Below, piece after piece: positions 1 to 5,035 of a stretch of 7,275 nt of DNA. The position numbers were made by a program, and so were the translations under genes. Under the pieces are notes generated by a model. The model was not told the DNA's origin. It was given only the letters and a program-made list of their open reading frames with translations, and made no database searches. Positions within the stretch are counted from its first letter, which is position 1; every line of letters begins with the position of its first letter. This DNA comes from Caldilineales bacterium (GTDB lineage Bacteria > Chloroflexota > Anaerolineae > JAAEKA01), in contig JAJTXO010000183.1 in the NCBI GenBank assembly GCA_021463315.1, positions 1-7,275 on the forward strand, given 5' to 3'.

Positions 1-98
1 GAGGGGGAAGACTTCCGAAGTCTTATGGACTGTGAGCTCGTTTTGAACAAACCTGCGCAGACTTCGGAAGTCTCGACCCCGGTTTTTTGAGATGATAC
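1..98. repeat. Palindromic intergenic repeat, left (expanded) copy
   Basis: Two 15-base near-palindromes lie here: AGACTTCCGAAGTCT at 9-23 and AGACTTCGGAAGTCT at 59-73, reverse complements of each other and 35 bases apart. The second is followed by a C-rich stretch, a T6 run and GAGATGATAC (to 98). Positions 59-98 match 1204-1243 at 39 of 40 bases in the same orientation, and the GGGGGAAGACTTC at 3-15 matches 1198-1210. The left copy therefore looks like the compact right copy with about 50 extra bases bounded by the two palindromes. The left end may lie outside the window. No protein is encoded. It is probably a dispersed REP/MITE-like element; the genome copy number cannot be seen here. Confidence 0.7.
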
Positions 99-139
99 CT
101 TACTTCAACTGAAGAACTCGGTATAGAGAGCAATCAAGC

Positions 140-341
140 GCCACGGTGGGCGCTACCCGGCGGGACGCCTGGCCGATCGGTTCTGGTTGCCACGGTGGGC
201 GCTACCCGGCGGGACGCCTGGTCGATCGGCTCTGGTTGCCACGGTGGGCGCTACCCGGCGGGACGCCTGGTCGATCGGTTCTGGTCGCCACGGTGGGCGC
301 TACCCGGCGGAACGCCTGGTCGATCGGTTCTGGTCGCCACG
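140..341. repeat. 49-bp tandem repeat, four units
   Basis: Four contiguous 49-base units start at 140, 189, 238 and 287, each opening with GCCACGGTGGGCGC, followed by a broken fifth (GCCACG at 336-341). The units differ at only a few positions, for example C/T near unit position 34 and G/A near position 25. Because 49 is not a multiple of three, any reading frame shifts each unit, so the short open frames here are not convincing genes. There are no unique spacers, so it is not CRISPR. It fills the space between the yidD stop codon and the palindromic repeat. It is likely a minisatellite that varies in copy number by slippage; any function is unknown. Confidence 0.9.
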
Positions 342-359
342 ATCTCACGGGCGTCTCAC

Positions 360-569
360 CTATGGCACCGGATCATAGCCGCCAGGGTTGAACGGATGGC
401 AGCGGCTGATGCGCTTGACGCCCAGCCATAGCCCCTTGATCGCACCGTAGCGCTCAACCGCCTCCAAAGTGTATTGGGAACAGGTCGGCTGAAAGCGGCA
501 GTTGCTGGCCAGCAAGGGGGAGATGAAACGCTGATACCCACGGATCAGGGCACTCACGACATGTTTCAT
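360..569 (-). CDS. yidD: Membrane protein insertion efficiency factor YidD
   Basis: This 69-residue protein matches the small YidD family across its length. The diagnostic segments are visible: SPLLASNCRFQPTCSQY at residues 17-33 with its paired cysteines, and RCHPFNPGGYDPVP at the C-terminus (56-69). YidD is a membrane-associated amphipathic protein that helps the YidC insertase place proteins in the inner membrane. The ATG overlaps the rnpA stop codon by four bases (ATGA), so translation is probably coupled to rnpA, and no strong separate ribosome site is seen. The yidC gene that usually follows is not within the 359 bases downstream; a tandem repeat is there instead. No clear terminator for the operon was found downstream. 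Confidence 0.96.
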   Translation of the reverse strand: MKHVVSALIRGYQRFISPLLASNCRFQPTCSQYTLEAVERYGAIKGLWLGVKRISRCHPFNPGGYDPVP

Positions 570-937
570 GATAGCATCTCATCTGGCCCTTGCCGGTCTG
601 ACCAGGTGCGCAGCCCCGCCTGGGCCAGGCTTTTCTCCACAGCAGCCTCGATCTGGCGAAACTCCGCCTGAGCGATCGCCGGCCTGGCGATCAGCACCAC
701 ATCCCACCCTGGGGCGATGGTGGAGAGGCGGAGACGCACGATCTCTCGCAAGCGCCGGCGCGCCCGGTTGCGCACCACCGCGTTGCCTATGCGTTTGCTG
801 GTGGAGAAGCCGAAGCGGCTGTGCGGCAGGTCATTGGGCAGGAGGCACAGCACCAGCAAACGATGGGTCCAGCATCTTCCCTGGCGGCGGATCTCCTGGA
901 AACGCTCATGGTCAGCCAGGCGTTGCTCCCGCTTCAA
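566..937 (-). CDS. rnpA: Ribonuclease P protein component
   Basis: This 123-residue basic protein has the RNase P protein signature RNRARRRLRE at residues 56-65, preceded by FGFSTSKRIGNAVV, the conserved central part of the fold. It binds the RNase P RNA and helps it remove the 5' leader of tRNA precursors in the cytoplasm. Length is normal for the family. The start is a TTG three bases after the rpmH stop codon. rnpA is in the same frame as rpmH (TAA-TCC-TTG), so it cannot begin earlier; the usual N-terminal pattern (KREQRLADHERFQEI) supports this start. No good Shine-Dalgarno is visible, which suggests re-initiation after rpmH. It overlaps yidD by four bases. Confidence 0.96.
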   Translation of the reverse strand: MKREQRLADHERFQEIRRQGRCWTHRLLVLCLLPNDLPHSRFGFSTSKRIGNAVVRNRARRRLREIVRLRLSTIAPGWDVVLIARPAIAQAEFRQIEAAVEKSLAQAGLRTWSDRQGPDEMLS

Positions 938-940
938 GGA

Positions 941-1105
941 TTACCAGGTCCGCTTGCGGTAGGACACCGTGGGGGCCAGCCGTTTGCGGCCCTGCGCGCG
1001 ACGGCGCTTGATCACATTGCGACCATCCCCGGTGCTCATGCGCTCACGGAAACCATGAACGCGCAGTCGCCTGCGCACCTTGGGCTGGTAAGTTCTCTTA
1101 GGCAT
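941..1105 (-). CDS. rpmH: Large ribosomal subunit protein bL34
   Basis: This short ORF translates to 54 residues beginning MPKRTYQPKVRRRLRVHGF and continuing RMSTGDGRNVIKRRRAQGRK, the typical bL34 sequence, a very basic protein buried in 23S rRNA. It is longer than the common 44-47 residues because of a C-terminal tail, LAPTVSYRKRTW. The ATG at 1105 is preceded by a good ribosome site, AAAGGAGTG (minus strand, 1125-1117), 11 bases away. A 6-bp stem, CTCTGG/CCAGAG (1136-1141 with 1156-1161), sits just upstream in the leader. It leads the rpmH-rnpA-yidD cluster. dnaA, its usual divergent neighbour, is not adjacent. The best promoter seen is at 1353-1381, with a terminator in between. Confidence 0.96.
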   Translation of the reverse strand: MPKRTYQPKVRRRLRVHGFRERMSTGDGRNVIKRRRAQGRKRLAPTVSYRKRTW

Positions 1106-1182
1106 TGAAAAGTCGGCACTCCTTTCTTTGGTTCTCTCTGGCGATCTGGCCGCGTCCAGAGCCTCTATCTTTTATCGGCGAC

Positions 1183-1243
1183 ATCATCTCAATAGATGGG
1201 GGAAGACTTCGGAAGTCTCGGCCCCGGTTTTTTGAGATGATAC
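1183..1243. repeat. Palindromic intergenic repeat, compact copy
   Basis: Positions 1204-1243 are the second copy of the repeat at 59-98 (39 of 40 identical). This copy also shows 10-base terminal inverted repeats: ATCATCTCAA at 1183-1192 and TTGAGATGAT at 1232-1241, enclosing the palindrome AGACTTCGGAAGTCT (1204-1218). The whole can fold as a cruciform or hairpin, as MITE- or REPIN-like elements do. On the plus strand the palindrome followed nine bases later by T6 resembles a poor terminator. It lies in the rpmH leader region, between the upstream terminator (1261-1301) and the rpmH ribosome site. Confidence 0.75.
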
Positions 1244-1260
1244 TCGCGGCGGCCCTTAAG

Positions 1261-1301
1261 CAACAAAAAACGGGAGAGGCTACACCTGCTCCTCACCCGT
1301 T
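1261..1301 (-). terminator. Intrinsic terminator before rpmH
   Basis: Read on the minus strand, AACGGGTGAGG (1301-1291) pairs with CCTCTCCCGTT (1279-1269), 10 of 11 bases, around an 11-base loop, and is followed by a T-rich run ending TTTTTTGTTG. It lies about 75 bases past the stop of the membrane protein gene, whose transcript it can end. It is also about 45 bases downstream of the start expected from the promoter at 1353-1381, so it could instead act as an attenuator for rpmH or define the 3' end of a short RNA. Confidence 0.85.
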
Positions 1302-1352
1302 CTTGTGCCTTGTGGCTCGAATGGGATCTGTTTGTCGGTTAAACCAGCGCCA

Positions 1353-1381
1353 ATTATACTTGGTCGCCGGAGTCTCGTCAA
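1353..1381 (-). promoter_or_regulatory. Near-consensus sigma-70 promoter toward rpmH
   Basis: On the minus strand TTGACG (1381-1376), a 17-base spacer and a perfect TATAAT (1358-1353) give 11 of 12 consensus bases. The -35 box overlaps the stop codon of the membrane protein gene. Transcription would begin near 1346, giving a leader of about 240 bases to the rpmH start codon, with an intrinsic terminator inside it at 1301-1264. It is the strongest candidate promoter for rpmH-rnpA-yidD. A second, weaker candidate is TTGAGA at 1192-1187 with a poor -10. Confidence 0.8.
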
Positions 1382-2802
1382 ATCATGGGCTCTTCAGGGG
1401 GTTGCTGGTTGGCCGGTTGATAGGCCGTCAGCGCCTGCGATTGCGCCCCAGCCTGACCAGGGACAATCAGGGCAATGATGCGCTCGATCAGGTCCAGCAC
1501 CATGGTCTGACGGAAGCCGGCGATCACGGCGATGGCCGCTGGCAACAGCCGGGCGCCCAGGGCCGCCGAGGGCTGCGCGCTCAGGTCCACCTGGACGGCC
1601 AGGAAGCCCGCACCCATGATCAGAAAGACGATGCCACCCAGCACCATGCCCAGCATGGGCTGCGAATAGTACCAGAGGTTCTCGACCGGGTCGTAATCGC
1701 GCATCACCGAGATGTGATGGTAGAGCGACCACAGGGCGCAGGTGACTCCGCCGATGCCGCCCCAGGCCAGGGTGCTCAGGAAGAGCACCGCCCAGCCCAG
1801 TTGCTCGCTGTCGGGCGTCAGGCCCAGCAGAAAGGCGGTCCAGGCCCGGAAGGTCGTGCCGTTGACGGTGGTAGTCAGCGCGATGAAGCCCAAGATCGCC
1901 AGCCAAACCGTCTGGTAGGCGAAGATGCGGCGGACATAGAGCCGGCCCCCCTCGATGCTGCGCTCGATTTGATTGGTGCGGGCGCGCACCTGGTTGAGCA
2001 GATATTCGGCATCAGCGAAGCGCTCCGGCTCCTTGAGCAGGATCGTGCGCACCTGTCGCAGAATGTCGAAGGCCACGGTAGCTTCCTGGCGTTGACCGCT
2101 CAGCAGCATACCCACCTTGTCGTAGAGCGCATCGACCTCGCGGTCCAGCGCGTTGAGATCGCTGCGCCGCAGCTTGCTGGCGATCTCTTTGCTTTCCTGC
2201 CTGGTCAGCGGTGTGCCGCTTTCCCTGGCGATATCGGCAGACAGCGCGGAATCGTCCGCGCTCGCGCCGTTGCCGGAGGGCACGCCCACCCGGCGGCGTT
2301 GCTCGCCCTCCGAGGCTGCCGCGGGCTGCTGCACGTCGGCGATCTTGACGGGGCTGTCGGGTTGCGGTGTTGGCATGGCGTCACTCTCGGAATCGTTGTG
2401 GGCCAGTCCCGCTTCTGCAGGGCTGGCCGCTGGATCGTGCGCCGGCGACTGGTTCGGCGCAGCGGCGTGATGGTCGGCCGCGTCGGTCAGCAGCGGCGTG
2501 GGCTGCATCGTAGAGAAGGCTTCGGCAGCCTGGCGCAGATACTCCTCAGTTGTGGTGGATGCCGGCTGGCTTGGGCTGGCCGAGTCCAGGTAGCTTGCTT
2601 CGCGGGCGGGATCGGCCACCGTGGGGGTGGTCACTGTGTTGGCCGGCCACTCTGCCGTGTCATCGGCGGCGGCTGGCTCTGAGTCGCCGGACTGCTCAGT
2701 GCGTTGCGCAGGATCCTCGTCGGCCTCACCGAACAGGAGATCGATGCCGCGACCGAACATCTCAGATCCGCGTCCTTTGATGGTTACTTTCTTGCTAGAC
2801 AT
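1378..2802 (-). CDS. Unrecognised four-helix membrane protein with disordered acidic N-terminus
   Basis: I do not recognise a named family for this 474-residue protein. Residues 1-26 (MSSKKVTIKGRGSEMFGRGI...) are a compact start. Residues 27-198 are low-complexity, rich in Ala, Pro, Ser, Asp and Glu, and likely disordered. Residues 199-287 look helical and charged, possibly a coiled or helical bundle. Four hydrophobic segments follow at about 297-317, 335-361, 383-404 and 417-445, so the C-terminal third is embedded in the membrane. No enzyme motif is evident. The start has a GGAG eight bases upstream, a perfect promoter at 2915-2943 and a terminator past the stop, which together favour this strand over the long antisense frame. 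A later ATG at residue 15 is possible. A scaffold or membrane-organising role would be only a guess. Confidence 0.85.
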   Translation of the reverse strand: MSSKKVTIKGRGSEMFGRGIDLLFGEADEDPAQRTEQSGDSEPAAADDTAEWPANTVTTPTVADPAREASYLDSASPSQPASTTTEEYLRQAAEAFSTMQPTPLLTDAADHHAAAPNQSPAHDPAASPAEAGLAHNDSESDAMPTPQPDSPVKIADVQQPAAASEGEQRRRVGVPSGNGASADDSALSADIARESGTPLTRQESKEIASKLRRSDLNALDREVDALYDKVGMLLSGQRQEATVAFDILRQVRTILLKEPERFADAEYLLNQVRARTNQIERSIEGGRLYVRRIFAYQTVWLAILGFIALTTTVNGTTFRAWTAFLLGLTPDSEQLGWAVLFLSTLAWGGIGGVTCALWSLYHHISVMRDYDPVENLWYYSQPMLGMVLGGIVFLIMGAGFLAVQVDLSAQPSAALGARLLPAAIAVIAGFRQTMVLDLIERIIALIVPGQAGAQSQALTAYQPANQQPPEEPMI

Positions 2803-2904
2803 CAGTGGTACTCCGCTCGACCATCGGTCTTATGGATGGCCGAGCCGTGTTTCTGTGCTTAGTTTCGCATTTGTCATCACATTGAACGACAGGCGATGAC
2901 GTTT

Positions 2905-2946
2905 TACTTGACCTATTATACAATAATCGATTAGATATGTCAAGTA
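2905..2946. promoter_or_regulatory. Inverted repeat overlapping promoter, possible operator
   Basis: TACTTGACCTAT (2905-2916) and the reverse complement of 2935-2946, TACTTGACATAT, match at 11 of 12 bases around an 18-base gap. One arm contains the -35 box of the minus-strand promoter; the other overlaps the -10 box and the predicted transcription start. This geometry suits a dimeric or looping regulator. Alternatively it is partly an accident of one arm being a consensus -35 box. The region is strikingly AT-rich compared with its surroundings. Confidence 0.45.
2915..2943 (-). promoter_or_regulatory. Perfect-consensus sigma-70 promoter for the membrane protein gene
   Basis: On the minus strand TTGACA (2943-2938) and TATAAT (2920-2915) are separated by exactly 17 bases, matching the consensus at all 12 positions. 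Transcription would start near 2908, giving an untranslated leader of about 105 bases before the ATG at 2802. Such a strong core promoter is often kept in check by a repressor, and the overlapping inverted repeat is a candidate site. Confidence 0.88.
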
Positions 2947-2982
2947 CTAATTTTTATGTCATCTTCATGGCTGATGGTCCAG

Positions 2983-3006
2983 CAAAAAGATCGGATGTAG
3001 CATCCG
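2983..3006 (-). terminator. Intrinsic terminator after the HD hydrolase gene
   Basis: On the minus strand CGGATG, loop CTA, CATCCG (3006-2992) forms a perfect 6-bp stem and is followed by ATC and T5 (2988-2984). It begins about 12 bases after the HD gene stop codon, a normal position. The stem is short, so strength is probably moderate. Confidence 0.7.
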
Positions 3007-3017
3007 CACCAGGTCTG

Positions 3018-3617
3018 TCATGCGGCCGCGCTGGCCAGCCGCCCATCCAGCCCTAAATCCCCGGCGACGCCTTGCAGCGCGGCCAGCACGAAGCCGATAT
3101 GCTCCTCCAGCGGCTCGCCCAGCTCGGCGGTGAACTCCTCGATCTCGCCGCGATGGATGGCCGCGGCAAAGGCCCGATCCTTCCACTTCTTGCGCACCGA
3201 TTTGACGGTGACGTCGCCCAGATCTTTGCTGGGCCGCACATAGCCCACCGCCATAATCAGCCCCGTCAGCTCGTCCACGGCCACCAGCGCGCTGTCCAGC
3301 CGGCCGGTGCGCGCCACGCCCAGATAGGGCGCGTGACCCTCGACGGCATGAATCAGCGCGGGCGGGTAGTCCAGTTCCCGAAACAGCCGCAGCGCGCTGC
3401 GCGGATGTCCGTCGACGGCGTCTGCCATGTCGGGGAAGCGCTCGAAATCCAGATCGTGCAGCAGGCCGGTGACGCCCCAGAGCTCCTCGTCCTCGTGATA
3501 CTTGTGGGCATAGGCGCGCATGGCCGCCTCAACGGCCAGCATGTGCTTGCGCAGGCTGTCGCTCTGCACCCACTGGCAGAGCAGATTCCAGGCTTGATCG
3601 CGTGTTGGCAAGGGCAT
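3018..3617 (-). CDS. HD-superfamily hydrolase (COG2316-like)
   Basis: The 199-residue protein has the metal-binding pattern of HD phosphohydrolases: H25 in LRKHMLAVEAAMRAYA, the HD pair H54-D55 in GLLHDLDFE, H71, H94 in EGHAPYLG, and D115 in AVDELTGL. The run VRPSKDLGDVTVKSVRKKWKD at about 128-147 is typical of a small uncharacterised group of predicted HD hydrolases. The substrate is unknown; such proteins usually cleave phosphoester bonds, and location is cytoplasmic with no signal or membrane segment. The ATG at 3617 is chosen over in-frame ATGs at 3686 and 3659. It has AGGAGG 12 bases upstream, matches the family's usual N-terminus, and the upstream ATGs fall within the predicted promoter. 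The gene is divergent from the radical SAM gene and has its own terminator. Confidence 0.92.
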   Translation of the reverse strand: MPLPTRDQAWNLLCQWVQSDSLRKHMLAVEAAMRAYAHKYHEDEELWGVTGLLHDLDFERFPDMADAVDGHPRSALRLFRELDYPPALIHAVEGHAPYLGVARTGRLDSALVAVDELTGLIMAVGYVRPSKDLGDVTVKSVRKKWKDRAFAAAIHRGEIEEFTAELGEPLEEHIGFVLAALQGVAGDLGLDGRLASAAA

Positions 3618-3657
3618 GATGCGTGCTGTCCTCCTGGGCGTCGAATTGATGGGCGCC

Positions 3658-3686
3658 ATTCTAGCACTGCCGGTGAAATAGCACAA
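3658..3686 (-). promoter_or_regulatory. Promoter for the HD hydrolase gene
   Basis: On the minus strand TTGTGC (3686-3681), a 17-base spacer and TAGAAT (3663-3658), preceded by TGC to make an extended -10 element. Expected start is near 3651, giving a leader of about 33 bases to the ATG at 3617. This placement helps reject the longer versions of the HD gene. Confidence 0.6.
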
Positions 3687-3696
3687 GCGCGCTGAT

Positions 3697-3725
3697 TTGA
3701 CGCATAGAACAAACGTTCATATAAT
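3697..3725 (+). promoter_or_regulatory. Promoter for the radical SAM gene
   Basis: TTGACG (3697-3702), a 17-base spacer and TATAAT (3720-3725) give 11 of 12 consensus bases. The expected start near 3732 leaves about 31 bases before the ATG at 3763. Its -35 box is only 10 bases from that of the divergent HD promoter, so the two could interfere or share a regulator. Confidence 0.8.
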
Positions 3726-3762
3726 GTAGCTAATGCCAGGCGCCGAAAGCCGATAATCCGCC

Positions 3763-4947
3763 ATGCTGATCCACAACACCCCCGATCTCTACCAAAAGGT
3801 CAACCTGCTGGGTAGCCAGGCGCAGTACGACCTGTGCGAAGCCCAAGGCCAGCCCACGCCGCTGCCGGCCGTGCAAGCCTCCGCGGCTGGTCTGCCTGAT
3901 GTGAGCGATTCGGTGGCCACGGTGATCGGCCAGGGCGGCCGCCGGGTGCCGCTGTTGCGCATCCTCCAGACCAGCGCCTGCGAGAAGAACTGCTACTACT
4001 GCCCCTTCCGGGCTGGCCGGCGCATGCGGCGCACCACGCTGGAGCCCGATGAGCTGGCGGCTGCGTTCGATCTGATGCTGCGCAAGCGCCTGGTGGAAGG
4101 ACTGTTTCTGAGCTCAGGCATCATCGGCACGGTGCGGACCATGGATCGCATGCTGGCCACGGTGGAGCTGGTGCGCCAGAAATATCAGTGGCGCGGCTAC
4201 ATCCATCTCAAGCTGCTGCCCAACGCGGAGGAGGCCCAGATCGAGCGCGCCGCGCGGCTGGCCGACCGGCTGTCGGTCAACCTGGAGGCGCCCAACGAAG
4301 CGCGGCTGGCGCGGTTGGCGCCGAAAAAGGACTTCGAACAGGGCCTGGTGGAGCCTTTGCAGCGCGCTTGGGCCATCGTGCGGCGGCTGCGCAGCCAGGG
4401 CCATGCCGTGGCCAGCGCTGGCGCAGTGACCCAATATGTGGTAGGCCCGGCCGGGGAGAGCGATCAGGAGCTGCTGGCGGCCAGCCAGCGGCTCTATCGC
4501 CAGGTGGGGCTGCGCCGCGCCTATTACTCGGCCTTCAATCCCATCGACGACACCCCCTTGCAGGAGGAAGCCCCCACCCCGCCGCGGCGGGAGCATCGCC
4601 TCTACCAGGCCGACTTCATGCTGCGCCAGTATGGCTTCGATGTGGCGGAGCTGCCCTTCGACGGCCAGGGCAATTTGCCCCACGACCGCGACCCCAAGCT
4701 GGCCTGGGCTGCCCGGCATCCCGAAGCTTTCCCGGTGGAGATCAACCGCGCGCCGCAGGGGCTGCTGCTGCGCGTGCCGGGCATCGGGCCGCAGGGCGCC
4801 AGCGCCATCGTGCAAGCTCGGCGCAGCGGCCGTCTGCGCTCGCTGGAGGAGTTGCAGCGCCTGGGGGTGCGCAGCCAGCAGGCCGCGCCCTACGTCTTGT
4901 TGGATGGCCGCTCCCCCAGCCACCAACTGCGCCTCTTTCCGGTCTGA
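3763..4947 (+). CDS. Radical SAM protein with C-terminal helix-hairpin-helix (putative DNA modification/repair)
   Basis: This 394-residue protein carries the radical SAM cluster motif C73-x3-C77-x2-C80 (CEKNCYYC), which holds a 4Fe-4S cluster that cleaves S-adenosylmethionine. Near the C-terminus VPGIGPQGASAIVQARRSG (338-356), followed by SLEELQRLG, is a helix-hairpin-helix DNA-binding motif. The N-terminus YQKVNLLGSQAQYDLC resembles the start of a family annotated as putative DNA modification/repair radical SAM proteins (COG4277; TIGR03916, from memory), often encoded beside a uracil-DNA-glycosylase-like partner. No such partner is in this window. The reaction is unproven. The length fits the family. 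There is no clear Shine-Dalgarno before the ATG, but family alignment and the promoter at 3697-3725 support this start. No terminator is evident before hutH. Confidence 0.92.
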   Translation: MLIHNTPDLYQKVNLLGSQAQYDLCEAQGQPTPLPAVQASAAGLPDVSDSVATVIGQGGRRVPLLRILQTSACEKNCYYCPFRAGRRMRRTTLEPDELAAAFDLMLRKRLVEGLFLSSGIIGTVRTMDRMLATVELVRQKYQWRGYIHLKLLPNAEEAQIERAARLADRLSVNLEAPNEARLARLAPKKDFEQGLVEPLQRAWAIVRRLRSQGHAVASAGAVTQYVVGPAGESDQELLAASQRLYRQVGLRRAYYSAFNPIDDTPLQEEAPTPPRREHRLYQADFMLRQYGFDVAELPFDGQGNLPHDRDPKLAWAARHPEAFPVEINRAPQGLLLRVPGIGPQGASAIVQARRSGRLRSLEELQRLGVRSQQAAPYVLLDGRSPSHQLRLFPV

Positions 4948-4967
4948 ACGGGCGCGCGGCTTTTCGC

Positions 4968-4981
4968 TGGCCGCACGGCCA
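4968..4981. promoter_or_regulatory. 14-bp dyad upstream of the hutH -10 box
   Basis: TGGCCG-CA-CGGCCA is a perfect 6+6 inverted repeat in the stretch between the expected -35 and the -10 box. Its position suits a transcription factor site. It could instead be a weak hairpin in the transcript of the preceding gene, although no T-run follows. Confidence 0.35.
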
Positions 4982-4990
4982 TGCTATAAT
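4982..4990 (+). promoter_or_regulatory. Extended -10 promoter for hutH
   Basis: TGCTATAAT combines a perfect -10 box (4985-4990) with a TGN extension. The -35 region (around TTTCGC at 4962-4967) is poor, as is usual for extended -10 promoters. The expected start near 4997 gives a leader of about 40 bases to the GTG at 5036, so hutH can be transcribed independently of the radical SAM gene. Confidence 0.65.
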
Positions 4991-5035
4991 GTCGCCTGGC
5001 AACGCCAACCCAATCTCACACACAAGAGGTGCTCT

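Noticed and set aside
59..98. Palindrome plus T6 as an intrinsic terminator
   Set aside because: The T-run is nine bases from the stem, too far for efficient termination, and the arrangement is simply part of the dispersed repeat found again at 1204-1243.
140..341. CRISPR array
   Set aside because: The units are contiguous and 49 bases long with no variable spacers, so they are tandem repeats.
146..431. Short overlapping open frames with repeated GGTPGRS-like peptides
   Set aside because: They arise from the 49-base tandem repeat, which shifts frame in each unit; no ribosome site or family match supports them.
1105..2682. A 525-codon open frame on the plus strand
   Set aside because: It is antisense to the membrane protein gene, begins at a TTG without a ribosome site, and its product is Arg/Gly/His/Gln-rich without domain signs. 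Long antisense frames are common in GC-rich DNA, and the minus strand has a promoter, ribosome site, membrane helices and terminator.
2908..2940. A plus-strand promoter using TTGACC at 2908-2913
   Set aside because: The matching -10 region at 2931-2936 agrees with the consensus at only about half the positions, and no plus-strand gene follows; TTGAC here is explained as an arm of the inverted repeat.
3618..3686. Longer version of the HD hydrolase gene starting at 3686
   Set aside because: The extra residues lack family similarity, there is no ribosome site, and they would overlap the predicted promoter; the ATG at 3617 has AGGAGG upstream.
4631..5035. N-terminal extension of hutH
   Set aside because: This part overlaps the radical SAM gene in another frame and has no resemblance to ammonia-lyases; the GTG at 5036 has a ribosome site and gives the normal length.
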